Positions 1 to 9,617 are shown, counted from the first letter of the stretch. The stretch is DNA of 20,352 bases from GWA2-49-15 sp964359085 (GCA_964359085.1 CAYHRT010000044.1:1-20352), one strand, 5' to 3'. The notes: generated from the sequence alone by a model not told the origin. Program-made: numbers and translations.

Positions 1-61
1 TTGGTAACCTTCGAAAAGAACAAACTAACATGAGATGATCGATCTTTTCTGTCGGAATAGA

Positions 62-2719
62 CTATCGACGGAAGCGGCGTTTCGCAGGAGCAAACTTTTT
101 AGGTCCCGTGGCCTGTGGACCTCGATTAAAGTTGGCGCGGTGACCATGGGGTGGTCGTGCCTGACCGCCACCTTGGCGAGCTGGACCACCTCGACGACCT
201 CTCTGAAAACGAGCATTTCGTCTATCGGCGAAACACGATTCGCAAATTCCAAATTGAGAATTATCGGGTAATGCAATTCCACAACTAGCGCAAGTACGCA
301 CAATTTTCTCACTAAGTAATTTATTGAGCTTGTCTATTGCCTTACCTTTATTTTCTAATAAAAATATTTCGTCATGTTCAAAACGTTTAAAATTAAAATG
401 CCGGGCAAGCCACTGATAAAGCTCGACACACTTAATCGATGTTTCCAAATAATCAATGTCATTGGACTCGGGCTCAATGGGAGCAAAATCCACATTTATT
501 TCTTTGGCAAAATGGTTGAGGATCCAGACGTAATACTGAACATGTTCCAGGAGGCCAAGATTAACCGGAGCACAGGCCAAACCAAAAATCTCTGCAATCG
601 AGAGAATTTTATTCGAATCGGCTTCTTCCACCATTTCAGCTAATTCGATCATCTCTTTTAAATCAACACAAAAAAATGGTTTTTGAAATGTCATGGTATT
701 AAATAAGCGAAGAAACTCTGAAAGCGTTAACTCAGGCAAAGCATTGTTCCTTAAAGCGGAGTTCACTTGTGTGAAAATATCTAAGTCAGGGCCAACCATA
801 CACTGAGTTTTTTGTGGTAATTCTGTCTGAAGTGCTTCATGGATTTGAATAAGTCCATTTTCAACTTTTGTAAGGCAGTTAACTTCGCCGATCGGAAAAC
901 GCTTAAATCTGCCAGCGCGACCTGCTATTTGTTTAATCTCGGATAACGTGATTGGAATCGTCTCATCATCAATATGCTTTGTGAGAGTGGAAAAAATAAT
1001 TCTCTTAATCGGCAGATTCATCCCCATGGCAATGGCATCAGTAGATACAATGACATCTGTCTCTTCCGCATCAAACTTTCGGGCCTGTTCCCGACGAACT
1101 TCAGGGCCCAAGCGTCCATAGACAATGGAAACGCGAAAACCCAAGTGTTCTATTTCTGACTTGTACTTCAAAGCATTTTTTCGAGAAAAGACGATGAGAG
1201 CATCACTTCTCTCTAAATCTCCCAGGCGAAGCGGCTCTCGGGCCACCTTCAGTTCACACATTCGATCATATTTTCTTATCTCCAGTGTATCTCCGCAAAG
1301 GGTCACTATTTGTTCAATGAGCTGCAACACGGTGGGATCACCACAAATATGAATTTCGGGTGAGTACATGTTCACAAGGGCCCGGGTCCAAGCCCACCCT
1401 CTTTGGGCATCGGAAATCATTTGCACTTCATCAATGACACAGGAATCAAAATCTTCATGGAATCTAGCCATCTCAATAGTGGAAGAATAATGGGTGGCCC
1501 CCTCAACTTCGATAACCTCTTCGCCCGTAAGAAGTGTCGTGCTTACTCCCCTCTCTGTTAAAGTGTCATAAAGTTCGCCGGCCAGGAGACGAAGCGGGGC
1601 GAGATAACAACCTTTTTTAACTCGACAAAGCTCTTGTACCGCATGATAGGTTTTTCCCGAATTGGTTGGTCCCATGTGATAAATAATTCGACGAGTGAGT
1701 CCACGTGCTCGCGAGTGAATCCAAAACTCACCCAAATAACGTTTTAAAATTGTGGCAGAAATATCCTTGCGCTTAAAGGCCAAAACTGACTTCACCAACT
1801 TGGAAAACTCAGAATCAAGATAATGTTCACCCCTCCAAAGATTTGTGCCAAGCAGAGTGAAAAAACGGGCAAATTCGTGCTCTGAAATTAAATCGCTGCG
1901 CAGGGACTGCGACTTTAACAGTCCCTGAAACCAGGGTGTCAGCAATTCGACCCGTTGCTTGGCCAAGGGAGCAGGAAAAGTGAAATTTGCCTTAACACGC
2001 TCTTTAATTTGAGTTTCAATTCGTGCCAAAATACTTCTTTTCAGCTTAAAACGAATAGAAAAAAACTTTTTATCCAAGGTTCTCTGAAATTCTTTAAAAA
2101 TTTCCTCGGCCTTGCGATTGCTCAAAGGGAGCGACTCAACTAGATCCGCATGCGTTTGCTTAATGAGCTCCATCGATTCGTCGAAGATAATATCGCGAAA
2201 CCTATTACGAAACTCCCCAAGGCATAAATTACACTGACATGGAAAATCTTTGGGTTTAATTTCGGAATCAAACTTCTCTTTCAAAAGACTTTGGGTTTTC
2301 TCATGGCCTTGAACAATATCAGAGGCCCATTTCAGAAAAAAAAGTTCCTGCTCTTTCAATTTCTCAATTGAGAGCGCACCCGTTTCTAAGTCAGTGAAGA
2401 GGCCAATTTCTTTGTCTGGGAACAAGAAATCATCAAGGAAGCAAATTTCGAGCACAACGGTACGATTGAGAAATTCACCGTAAAAACCAAATTCTTGATT
2501 AAAAGAAGGAATCAGCGACGGAAACGCTATAAATGTTTTATCTAATGCCAACTGAATAGTCGCCAAAGTATCTAAAATAACGGCAGCATCGCTGATGGAA
2601 CGAATTAAATTTTCTTCTTCGTTAAAAGCATTAACTCGAATGATGGCCTTTCTTTCTGCATCTAAAAGGAGTTTGAGGGAAGAAAAGTCAATCGGACGTT
2701 GGATTTCAGAGGAGTTCAC
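62..2719 (-). CDS. Suv3-like ATP-dependent RNA helicase with C-terminal zinc finger and RG-rich tail
   Basis: Superfamily 2 helicase of the Suv3 type (RNA unwinding and turnover by family knowledge). Seen in the 885-residue product: Walker A GPTNSGKT near residue 350, a Walker B box reading DEVQ near 430, a DVIVSTDAIAMGMNLP segment and motif VI QIAGRAGR near 598, then the Suv3-type C-terminal helical region. The roughly 340 residues before the ATPase core are a long extension with a CxCxxC cluster (PCQCNLC) near 160. After residue 810 there is a CASC...CESC four-cysteine finger, followed by a tail rich in Arg, Gly and Lys that ends RRFRR and probably binds RNA. The start is GTG with no clear Shine-Dalgarno, so the exact N-terminus is uncertain. 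It is last in the minus-strand block, 68 bp after the M28 gene. Mitochondrial and alphaproteobacterial Suv3 proteins lack exactly this tail as far as I recall. Confidence 0.9.
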   Translation of the reverse strand: MNSSEIQRPIDFSSLKLLLDAERKAIIRVNAFNEEENLIRSISDAAVILDTLATIQLALDKTFIAFPSLIPSFNQEFGFYGEFLNRTVVLEICFLDDFLFPDKEIGLFTDLETGALSIEKLKEQELFFLKWASDIVQGHEKTQSLLKEKFDSEIKPKDFPCQCNLCLGEFRNRFRDIIFDESMELIKQTHADLVESLPLSNRKAEEIFKEFQRTLDKKFFSIRFKLKRSILARIETQIKERVKANFTFPAPLAKQRVELLTPWFQGLLKSQSLRSDLISEHEFARFFTLLGTNLWRGEHYLDSEFSKLVKSVLAFKRKDISATILKRYLGEFWIHSRARGLTRRIIYHMGPTNSGKTYHAVQELCRVKKGCYLAPLRLLAGELYDTLTERGVSTTLLTGEEVIEVEGATHYSSTIEMARFHEDFDSCVIDEVQMISDAQRGWAWTRALVNMYSPEIHICGDPTVLQLIEQIVTLCGDTLEIRKYDRMCELKVAREPLRLGDLERSDALIVFSRKNALKYKSEIEHLGFRVSIVYGRLGPEVRREQARKFDAEETDVIVSTDAIAMGMNLPIKRIIFSTLTKHIDDETIPITLSEIKQIAGRAGRFKRFPIGEVNCLTKVENGLIQIHEALQTELPQKTQCMVGPDLDIFTQVNSALRNNALPELTLSEFLRLFNTMTFQKPFFCVDLKEMIELAEMVEEADSNKILSIAEIFGLACAPVNLGLLEHVQYYVWILNHFAKEINVDFAPIEPESNDIDYLETSIKCVELYQWLARHFNFKRFEHDEIFLLENKGKAIDKLNKLLSEKIVRTCASCGIALPDNSQFGICESCFADRRNARFQRGRRGGPARQGGGQARPPHGHRANFNRGPQATGPKKFAPAKRRFRR

Positions 2720-2787
2720 TATGATTAGAATGCCTGAAACAATCTGAAATGTAAATCATCCCAGCCATTCTGAAAAATCATGCTCAA

Positions 2788-4017
2788 TTAATTATCGAGT
2801 TCCACGGCAAAGGCCACACCCAGTTTGGCAAATTTCAGAGCATGCTGAGCGTTGCCGCCCGAGAGATCAATAGTATCTTGAGGAGTGTGAATACGTCGGT
2901 TCATCTCACTCATCCGCGCTTCAAAGGGCATTGATGCTGGAAATCCTTGTCCATGCCAAGAAGCATGATCACTACAGGCATATCCACAACGGTCTTGTCC
3001 CCATGGAACTTTAACGTATTCGTCAATCAAACGCCCCATGAAAGCGTTTTGTTCAGCATTGGTATAGTCACTCATTAAGACAATATCCAGATCTGAGGAA
3101 CCCTTATAATTGGTCATATCGAGTTGCATGACTCCAATTATATTTTGGTTGTCGCGCTTGGCCTGCTGAGCAACTTCTTTTGAACCCCACAGTCCAACTT
3201 CTTCAGCGGCATAGGCCATAAATTTGATCGTATGCTTTGGACGATAGGATGACGTCATCAAAACCCGCACGATCTCTGTGAGTGTTGCAATACCACTGGC
3301 ATTGTCATCGGCCCCAGGAGCATGATTGGCGGAACGATCACCAAAATAACCTGAAATTGAATCTCCGTGGCCTCCCAGAACAATAATATCTTGGGGCGTC
3401 TCACTTCCGGCCAGTGTCAAAATAACTGTAGGCTGCGGCCATCCGGCGTGACGGAAAAATTCAACCTTGGCATCTGTTCGCCCTTGCACCAAAGCTTCCC
3501 ATGTTTCCTTCACCAATTTCTGAGAGTCTTGCCCAGTTTGCGACTTATAGTAGCGGTTTTTAAAGCTAGCAAGTTGTTGAATGGTACTCGTGATGTTTGT
3601 TGCACTAAGTTCAGTCATTAAGGCACGGACATTATCACCTTGATTAATAGAGTAGTCAGTAAAGCTCATCGATTTGGCTTGAAAACGCTCGCTATCATTG
3701 TTAGCCCATTCAAGCGCCTCAGAGAGTGAATCATGACCGATAAAACCGCCGCAGCGATGAAATTTATCATGCATTACATGAGTAATCTGATCAATTTCGC
3801 TTTCACGCACTTTCATCACGGTAATGCCATTAGCGAATTCATGCTTTTCACTAGCATTATCTTTAAATCCAAAAGTTTTTTCTATTTGAAGAGCGGCATC
3901 CTGTCCGATAGTTACCCAAAATTCTCGCTCAATCTGGCCAGAAGCAAAGGTCTCAGATTCCAGCGCAAAAGATCCGATTATTACAGACAATAAAAGTAGT
4001 GATAGGCCTAGCTTCAT
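2788..4017 (-). CDS. Exported M28-family zinc aminopeptidase
   Basis: Predicted to remove N-terminal residues from peptides outside the cytoplasm (bacterial leucyl aminopeptidase type). The N-terminus is a Sec signal: MKLG, a Leu/Val-rich core, then ALESETFASG. The two-zinc site of the family is visible in order: His in GGHGDS (about 215), bridging Asp in GADDNASG (about 235), the Glu pair in YAAEEVGLWGS (about 270), Asp in QLDMTNYKG (about 298) and His in CSDHASWHGQG (about 349). Residues 30-150 before the catalytic domain could be a propeptide. The ATG at 4017 is preferred over the in-frame TTG at 4023 because GGAGGG lies six bases before it. The 131-bp gap upstream holds a candidate promoter and a small dyad, TGTCA-N4-TGACA, in the leader. 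The family is secure; the substrate is not known. Confidence 0.92.
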   Translation of the reverse strand: MKLGLSLLLLSVIIGSFALESETFASGQIEREFWVTIGQDAALQIEKTFGFKDNASEKHEFANGITVMKVRESEIDQITHVMHDKFHRCGGFIGHDSLSEALEWANNDSERFQAKSMSFTDYSINQGDNVRALMTELSATNITSTIQQLASFKNRYYKSQTGQDSQKLVKETWEALVQGRTDAKVEFFRHAGWPQPTVILTLAGSETPQDIIVLGGHGDSISGYFGDRSANHAPGADDNASGIATLTEIVRVLMTSSYRPKHTIKFMAYAAEEVGLWGSKEVAQQAKRDNQNIIGVMQLDMTNYKGSSDLDIVLMSDYTNAEQNAFMGRLIDEYVKVPWGQDRCGYACSDHASWHGQGFPASMPFEARMSEMNRRIHTPQDTIDLSGGNAQHALKFAKLGVAFAVELDN

Positions 4018-4123
4018 AAACAACCCTCCATTGGCGATTCAACTGTCATCCCTGACAACATGAAAACTAATTAGGATAGTGTAATAGAAAACGAGACCCA
4101 GATGTTCTAATAATTACTTACAA

Positions 4124-4152
4124 CTTATGCGGACGAAAGTAACAATAGTCAA
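4124..4152 (-). promoter_or_regulatory. Candidate sigma70 promoter for the M28 aminopeptidase gene
   Basis: On the minus strand TTGACT (4152-4147, five of six consensus bases) is followed after 17 bases by CATAAG (4129-4124, four of six). The -35 box overlaps the TGA stop of the M3 gene. It would give a leader of roughly 100 bases before the ATG at 4017. Pattern match only. Confidence 0.35.
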
Positions 4153-6179
4153 CTAAGCCCAGCACGCTTCAGCAAAGCATCGATGGTAGGTTCTTTGTCA
4201 CGAAAATTTTTATATAAAATCATTGGGTGTTCACTTCCGCCCCGAGACAAAATAGCAGTCTTAAATTTAGCGGCAACTTCTATACTAAAAATGCCCTTTT
4301 CCTTGAAATACATGAATGCATCGGCATCTAATACCTCGGCCCATTTATAACTGTAATAGCCGGCGGAATACCCGCCAGAAAAGATATGAGAAAAGGCACT
4401 GCTGATACTTGTCCCTTTAGACAGCGGTAGAAGCTCTAACGGCGCTAAAATGTTAGTTTCAAATGTACTTACGTCTGAATCGAGGGGTGCTTGCCTATCG
4501 TGCCAAGCCATATCTAGCAAACTCATCCCGATTTGACGGATGGTCATGCGACCTTCATGAAAATTCATACTGCGCTTAATCCGCGCGATCAAATCCTCGG
4601 GTATTCTTTCGCCGGTTTGGTAGTGTTTAGCAAAGAGATCCAGACACTCCTTTTCATACACCCAATTTTCCATAATCTGTGAGGGTAATTCTACAAAATC
4701 CCAATAGACATTCGTGCCCGCCAAAGATTCATAGTACACATCTGAAAGCAGACCATGAAGGGCATGGCCGAATTCGTGAAAAAGAGTCAAGACTTCATCA
4801 AGGCCCAAGAGTGAAGGTCGGTCTGGTGTTGATTTTGTAAAATTACATACAATGGCGACATGAGGACGCAGCTCCTGCCCGGTACTTTTGGATTGGCCTC
4901 TAAACTCCGTCATCCATGCACCACTTCTCTTGCCGGGTCGAGGGAAAAAGTCGGCGTAAAAGACCCCTAATATTTTCTGAGTTCCATCTAGGACACGATA
5001 GGCCCGCACTTCCGAATTGTAGGTCTCGATTTCAGAATCTTCTATAAAATGCAATCCGTATAATCTTTCAGCAACTTGAAAAGCACCAGCAATCACATTT
5101 TCTAATTTAAAATAGGGACGCAACATCTCATCATCAACATTAAATCGTTCTTTCTTCAATTTCTCAGTGTAATAGGCAAGATCCCAACGCGATAAATCTG
5201 ACAGACCATCCCTCTTCTTGGCGTATTGCTTGAGTTCATGCATTTCTTTTTCTGCAAAAGGACGGGCCTTGGCATAAAGCTGGTTAAGAAATTTTTCTAC
5301 CTGCTCGGGAGATTCGGCCATGCGCTCGGCCAAAACATAGTGCGCGTGAGATGCAAACCCTAAGAGTTGTGCACGTTGATACCTTAGCTTAACCGTTTCC
5401 AGCACAATCGCTCGATTATCGTATTGATTGTCCTTGGCCCCCAACGATCCTTGAGCGAAAAATAATTTCTCACGCAATTTACGATTATCAGCATGGGTCA
5501 TAAAAGGCATATAACTTGGAAAATCTAGGTTAAAATACCAAGCATTCGGGCGACCTTTTTCTTGTGCTTGTGATCTTGCAATTTCACGCACAGAATCAGG
5601 CAACCCACATAAATCCTTCTCATCCTCAATCCACAATTCAAACTGTTTTCGCTCCTCAAGAATATGTTCACTAAAGCTAAGAGATAAATCACCTAATCGC
5701 TTGTCAATAGCACGCATCTCCTCTTTTTTTTCATTTGAAAGAAGAGCACCATTGCGTACAAACCCTTTGTATTGTTTCTCTAACAAAGTCATCTGCTCGG
5801 GATTTAAATTGAGAGTTGATCGTTTATCGAACACGGCCTTGACTCTTTGAAAAAGACCCAGATCAAGACTAACATCATTACTATATTCCGTCATAATAGG
5901 TGAGATTTCTTTGGCAAGTTTCTGCCTCTCTTCATTGGTATCGGCTGAATGGAGATTGAAGAAAATGTTAGAAATAATGTTAAGCTGATGGTCCGCGATA
6001 TCAAGAATCTCACACACATTTTGAAAAGTTGGCACTTCCGAATTGAACTTAATCATTTCGATTTTGGCCTTTGCCTTTGCTATGGCCTCGGTAATCGCGG
6101 GAAGAAAGTATTCATTCTTAAGAGCAGAAAAAGGCGCAGTTTCAAACTTTGTATCAAACTTATTTAGTAAACAATTCAT
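4149..6179 (-). CDS. M3-family zinc oligopeptidase (oligopeptidase A/PrlC type)
   Basis: Cytoplasmic metallopeptidase that cuts short peptides, including degraded signal peptides and peptides released by other proteases (family knowledge). The product is 676 residues, close to the 680 of E. coli oligopeptidase A. The zinc motif HEFGHALHG is near residue 468, and the third ligand is the Glu in PSQIMENW about 25 residues later. The C-terminal GGYSAGYYSYKWAEV segment is typical of M3 enzymes. A GTG at 6182 directly precedes the ATG at 6179; the ATG is favoured because AGGAG sits five bases before it. That Shine-Dalgarno contains the TAG stop of the upstream carrier gene (8 bases between the genes), so the two are probably translationally coupled. 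No signal peptide is seen. Confidence 0.94.
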   Translation of the reverse strand: MNCLLNKFDTKFETAPFSALKNEYFLPAITEAIAKAKAKIEMIKFNSEVPTFQNVCEILDIADHQLNIISNIFFNLHSADTNEERQKLAKEISPIMTEYSNDVSLDLGLFQRVKAVFDKRSTLNLNPEQMTLLEKQYKGFVRNGALLSNEKKEEMRAIDKRLGDLSLSFSEHILEERKQFELWIEDEKDLCGLPDSVREIARSQAQEKGRPNAWYFNLDFPSYMPFMTHADNRKLREKLFFAQGSLGAKDNQYDNRAIVLETVKLRYQRAQLLGFASHAHYVLAERMAESPEQVEKFLNQLYAKARPFAEKEMHELKQYAKKRDGLSDLSRWDLAYYTEKLKKERFNVDDEMLRPYFKLENVIAGAFQVAERLYGLHFIEDSEIETYNSEVRAYRVLDGTQKILGVFYADFFPRPGKRSGAWMTEFRGQSKSTGQELRPHVAIVCNFTKSTPDRPSLLGLDEVLTLFHEFGHALHGLLSDVYYESLAGTNVYWDFVELPSQIMENWVYEKECLDLFAKHYQTGERIPEDLIARIKRSMNFHEGRMTIRQIGMSLLDMAWHDRQAPLDSDVSTFETNILAPLELLPLSKGTSISSAFSHIFSGGYSAGYYSYKWAEVLDADAFMYFKEKGIFSIEVAAKFKTAILSRGGSEHPMILYKNFRDKEPTIDALLKRAGLS

Positions 6180-6187
6180 CACGACTC

Positions 6188-7444
6188 CTAATGTTCCAAC
6201 GGGGAAATTTTTCTTTGTTCCTTAAACAGAGGAAAAATCAGCGCAAACCAGGCTACGCATAGAATGGCTAGCAGCCAATCAATCAACCAAGGCATTTGAA
6301 AAAATATCAAAAATACTGAAATAAGTCCCTTGGAAAAACGATACACCACCATATCAACCACATATTTAGCTCCATATTTTTGCTCAGGGCCCAAAGCATA
6401 ATACATCAGTTCCTTTACCGCTGAAAAAAGAGAATAATCTGTCCCCTTCATGGCACCAAAAGCAAAAGAGACAAGCAATAAGTGGGCACCACCGAAAATT
6501 AAGCCGCCAAGGACCAGTAATAAAAATAATGTGGGGACAAAAAGATGTATTCGACGACGAGAAAACTGCGCCAAGACATAGGGAAGCACAACAATTTGAA
6601 GAAGAAGCCCAATACTATTCACTAAAGTATAGAGATGGCCCAAATATCGCGTTTTTAATTCTTTATCGGGCACAAGGCTGGTAAAAAGGACATCAAATTT
6701 AAAGTTGGCCAAATTGATCACGAATTGTGAAAGAGCAACCACCAAACAAAGAAGGGTCACATATTTACCTACTCCACCAAGAGAGAGCAGGGGAGAAGGA
6801 ATCTGTGCCTGAGTTCTTGTTCCACTTGGTATCTTGCATTCCAACAGGCCCCGCGCACCATAAAATGCTGCGGCAGAGAGAATGACAAACAAGACTCCGA
6901 TGGCCAAAATTGTTTCTGTAGCAAAATAATAGGTTAACCAACCGGTTAATAGGCCTCCGAAGATTCCACCTAGGGAACCTAAGGCCCCCAAAGGCCCATA
7001 GAATACTTTCGCCTCTTCCAAACGCAGAGAAGCGTTGGCCACACCAAAAATCATATGAACGAGCAACACAATATAAGCTTCTTTCCAAACGAAGAGGAAA
7101 TAGGCAGAAGGCCCCCATGTCCGGCCCAAGAGATAAAGCCCGCCTAAAAAAATGCCTATGGAAAGCAGCATTGTCACGTTATAGAGCTGAAATAACGGCC
7201 AATGCCGCTGGGCCCTATCATAAAAAAAGACGCAGCCAATAATTGCTAAGACAGAATAAAACCAAACATAGGGAGAATTCTGAGCGCCGAAATAGTGCAA
7301 AAAAAGGCCAGTGGTGGTTGAACGCAAAATGGGATATGACATTAAAACTAAAAATAGAGAAAGACCCAAGGCCACAAGACCTCTCCGCTTAGGCGCATCC
7401 ATGGCCTGAATAATTGATTGAAAGGCATAAGCTTGTAATTTCAT
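6188..7444 (-). CDS. TLC/Npt1-type carrier (ATP/ADP translocase family)
   Basis: Polytopic inner-membrane protein, 418 residues, with about eleven or twelve hydrophobic spans. Two family signatures of Npt/TLC nucleotide carriers are readable: LEEAKVFYGPLGALGSLGG in the middle (compare EAKRFYPLFGLG in classical members) and GTDYSLFSAVKELMYYAL near the C-terminus (compare the KYSLFDPTKE box). The classical Asp in the second box is Ser here, and the protein is shorter than the roughly 500-residue rickettsial and plastid translocases, so ATP/ADP exchange cannot be assumed; many bacterial relatives have no known substrate. It is first in an apparent operon, with its stop inside the Shine-Dalgarno of the M3 oligopeptidase. 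The start is ATG with only a weak AGG upstream; a second ATG at 7402 is possible. A 53-bp divergent gap separates it from the glycan operon. Confidence 0.78.
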   Translation of the reverse strand: MKLQAYAFQSIIQAMDAPKRRGLVALGLSLFLVLMSYPILRSTTTGLFLHYFGAQNSPYVWFYSVLAIIGCVFFYDRAQRHWPLFQLYNVTMLLSIGIFLGGLYLLGRTWGPSAYFLFVWKEAYIVLLVHMIFGVANASLRLEEAKVFYGPLGALGSLGGIFGGLLTGWLTYYFATETILAIGVLFVILSAAAFYGARGLLECKIPSGTRTQAQIPSPLLSLGGVGKYVTLLCLVVALSQFVINLANFKFDVLFTSLVPDKELKTRYLGHLYTLVNSIGLLLQIVVLPYVLAQFSRRRIHLFVPTLFLLLVLGGLIFGGAHLLLVSFAFGAMKGTDYSLFSAVKELMYYALGPEQKYGAKYVVDMVVYRFSKGLISVFLIFFQMPWLIDWLLAILCVAWFALIFPLFKEQRKISPLEH

Positions 7445-7497
7445 TTTGGCCTGATTTATTCTAAACTTAAAAGCTAAGGTGTATTAAACTAGAATCT

Positions 7498-8259
7498 ATG
7501 TCCCACAAATTTCACTCTAGCGATGCGCATACTCTCTCTGTTGTCATTCCAGTATATAACGAGGAAAGTGCCATAGAGAAGATACTTCTTGATTGGCATC
7601 GAGAATTAACTAGCAATGGATTGTCATTTCTTCTTATCTTGGTCAATGACGGCTCGACTGATGGCTCCCTTGCAAACATCAATCGATGGATTGGACAAAA
7701 TAAAGCACAGGATTTAGTCAAAGCGATTTCACAACATAATCAAGGGCATGGAGCAAGCATCCTGAATGGATATCGAATAGCACTGGACAGTGGCTCCCCC
7801 TGGATTTTCCAATGTGATAGTGATGATCAGATTGAAGCTAAGGACTTTTCTAAACTCTGGCGCGAAACACCCAAGGCAGATTTTATTTTAGGACAGCGTT
7901 TAGAGCGTCATGATCCGATCATCCGGCTTTTTATGTCTCGAATCATGCGCCTATGGGTCTTCTTGCTTTTTGGCCTTCGAATTCTCGATCCCAATTGCCC
8001 TTTTCGCCTCTTTAAACGTGAATTTCTCCAGGAGGCATTGACAAAGACAAAAATTCCTTCCAATTCCTTTGCGCCGAATATTCACCTCTCTATCGAAGCC
8101 TTCAAAAAGGCCAGACGTGGAACATTAAAATGCAAGACCGTACCCATCATCCACCAATTGCGACAAAGTGGGGTACCTTCACTCAGAGGAATATTTAAAC
8201 TTTTTACTATCTCACTGCGTGTGATTCGAGAACTGATTGCCCATCGGTGTTCAAGATGA
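7498..8259 (+). CDS. Family 2 glycosyltransferase (polyprenyl-phosphate sugar transferase-like)
   Basis: GT-A fold transferase, 253 residues, probably moving a sugar from a nucleotide donor to a lipid or glycan acceptor at the cytoplasmic face. Seen: VVIPVYNEES at 15-24, NDGSTDG at 50-56, the metal-binding DSDDQ at 107-111 and the acceptor-region GQRLERHDPIIR followed by DPNCPFRLFKRE, which parallels the DTTGGFK box of dolichol-phosphate mannose synthases. A hydrophobic stretch around 140-160 may touch the membrane, but there is no C-terminal pair of spans. It is first of three plus-strand genes and its TGA overlaps the next gene's ATG (ATGA), so the two are coupled. No strong Shine-Dalgarno precedes the ATG, but no other start lies before the first conserved strand. 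The donor sugar cannot be read from the sequence. Confidence 0.88.
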   Translation: MSHKFHSSDAHTLSVVIPVYNEESAIEKILLDWHRELTSNGLSFLLILVNDGSTDGSLANINRWIGQNKAQDLVKAISQHNQGHGASILNGYRIALDSGSPWIFQCDSDDQIEAKDFSKLWRETPKADFILGQRLERHDPIIRLFMSRIMRLWVFLLFGLRILDPNCPFRLFKREFLQEALTKTKIPSNSFAPNIHLSIEAFKKARRGTLKCKTVPIIHQLRQSGVPSLRGIFKLFTISLRVIRELIAHRCSR

Positions 8260-9614
8260 AGCGAGAATGTGATTTTTTAATTTTAGGTGCCGGCCCGACC
8301 GGCCTTGGCGGGGCCTATCGTCTGAAAGAATTAGGATATTCAAATTTTCTTGTTCTTGAGGCAGAAGAAAAAGTGGGCGGACTATCACGCAGCTTTGTGG
8401 ACGATGCCGGATTCACATGGGACATTGGTGGTCACGTACAATTTTCTCATTATCCCTACTTTGATGAGGTTATGGAACATGCTGTTTCTCAATCCGATCG
8501 ATACTTGCATGAACGAGAGGCCTGGGTTTTTTTTCAAAATAAATTTATCCCCTACCCTTTTCAAAATAATATTCACCTTCTGCACGACGGCCTGGCGCTG
8601 AAATGCTTGCAGGGGCTACAAAATATCCAAGAAAATACTTGTCCTGGCAATTTTAAGGAATGGATCTTAAGTAAATTTGGTCAACCACTCTCCGATCTCT
8701 TTATGCTGCCCTATAACTATAAGGTTTGGGCGCATCCTCCAGAACTTATGAATTATTCATGGATTGGCGAAAGAGTTAGTGTTATCGATCTTGCCAGAAT
8801 TCGGCGTAATTTTACCTCGAAACTACCCGATAAAAGTTGGGGCCCCAATAATCAATTTTGGTTACCTAAGCACGGGGGAACAGGCACCATCTGGAAAAAT
8901 GTTGCTCATTTGATAGGGCAAGATCGTTTTCATTTCAATGTCAACATCCGCAAAATCGATTTTCAACTAAAATGTCTGACTTTAGATAATGGTGACGCCA
9001 TCAAATATAATTCCCTACTTTCAACAATCCCTCTGCCTACTCTTGCGCACTTATTATCACCTACGCAAAATACTTTAATTCAAAATGCTTCTCAGCTTCT
9101 CCACTCAACTGGCCACATTATCGGTATTGGGGTTAGAGGGCCACTTCCAGAGCATCTGCACAAGAAGTGTTGGATCTATTTTTCAGAAGACCAGACGCCT
9201 TGTTATCGTGTTACTATTTTTTCCAACTACTCACCACACCACGTTCCTCACCCCAGCATGGAATATTCCCTCCTATGTGAGGTCAGTAGTTCCAAGTATA
9301 AAACCGTCCAATCCAATACCCTCATGGACGAGGTGATCACTGGACTAATTAATACGACTCTCCTTAGACCTGATGCTGAGATCCTCTCTAAATGGTATTT
9401 CAAAGCAAACTATAGCTACCCAATACCATCACTTGAGCGTGATTTCTTCTTAAAAGAACTTATCTTGAAGTTAGAAGAATTTGATATTTATTCTCGTGGT
9501 CGTTTTGGCGGTTGGAAATACGAAGTTGGAAACCAAGACCATTCCTTTATGCAAGGGGTAGACTGGGTCGACCGGCGAGTGTCAAGCAAGCGAGAAAATG
9601 TGTTTAAAGTATAA
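8256..9614 (+). CDS. FAD-dependent UDP-galactopyranose mutase-like oxidoreductase
   Basis: Flavoprotein of 452 residues. The N-terminal FAD-binding fold shows GAGPTG at 11-16 followed by VLEAEEKVGGLSRS. The next conserved boxes, DIGGHVQFSHYPYFDE, FIPYPFQNNIH, PYNYKVWAHPPELM and a WIGERV segment, are arranged as in UDP-galactopyranose mutases and related protoporphyrinogen-oxidase-like proteins. The likely role is ring isomerisation or redox chemistry on a nucleotide- or lipid-linked sugar for the glycosyltransferases around it (inference from context). An in-frame GTG exists at 8247, but the ATG at 8256 forms an ATGA overlap with the preceding stop and gives the normal N-terminus, so it is preferred. 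The next gene starts 3 bp after its stop. A true mutase assignment would need the sugar-binding Arg and Tyr residues to be checked by alignment. Confidence 0.85.
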   Translation: MKRECDFLILGAGPTGLGGAYRLKELGYSNFLVLEAEEKVGGLSRSFVDDAGFTWDIGGHVQFSHYPYFDEVMEHAVSQSDRYLHEREAWVFFQNKFIPYPFQNNIHLLHDGLALKCLQGLQNIQENTCPGNFKEWILSKFGQPLSDLFMLPYNYKVWAHPPELMNYSWIGERVSVIDLARIRRNFTSKLPDKSWGPNNQFWLPKHGGTGTIWKNVAHLIGQDRFHFNVNIRKIDFQLKCLTLDNGDAIKYNSLLSTIPLPTLAHLLSPTQNTLIQNASQLLHSTGHIIGIGVRGPLPEHLHKKCWIYFSEDQTPCYRVTIFSNYSPHHVPHPSMEYSLLCEVSSSKYKTVQSNTLMDEVITGLINTTLLRPDAEILSKWYFKANYSYPIPSLERDFFLKELILKLEEFDIYSRGRFGGWKYEVGNQDHSFMQGVDWVDRRVSSKRENVFKV

Positions 9615-9617
9615 AAT

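Noticed and set aside
374..643. Plus-strand ORF opposite the helicase
   Set aside because: It is a mirror of strong helicase coding sequence with no recognisable protein features; likewise the many other ORFs opposite or within the listed genes.
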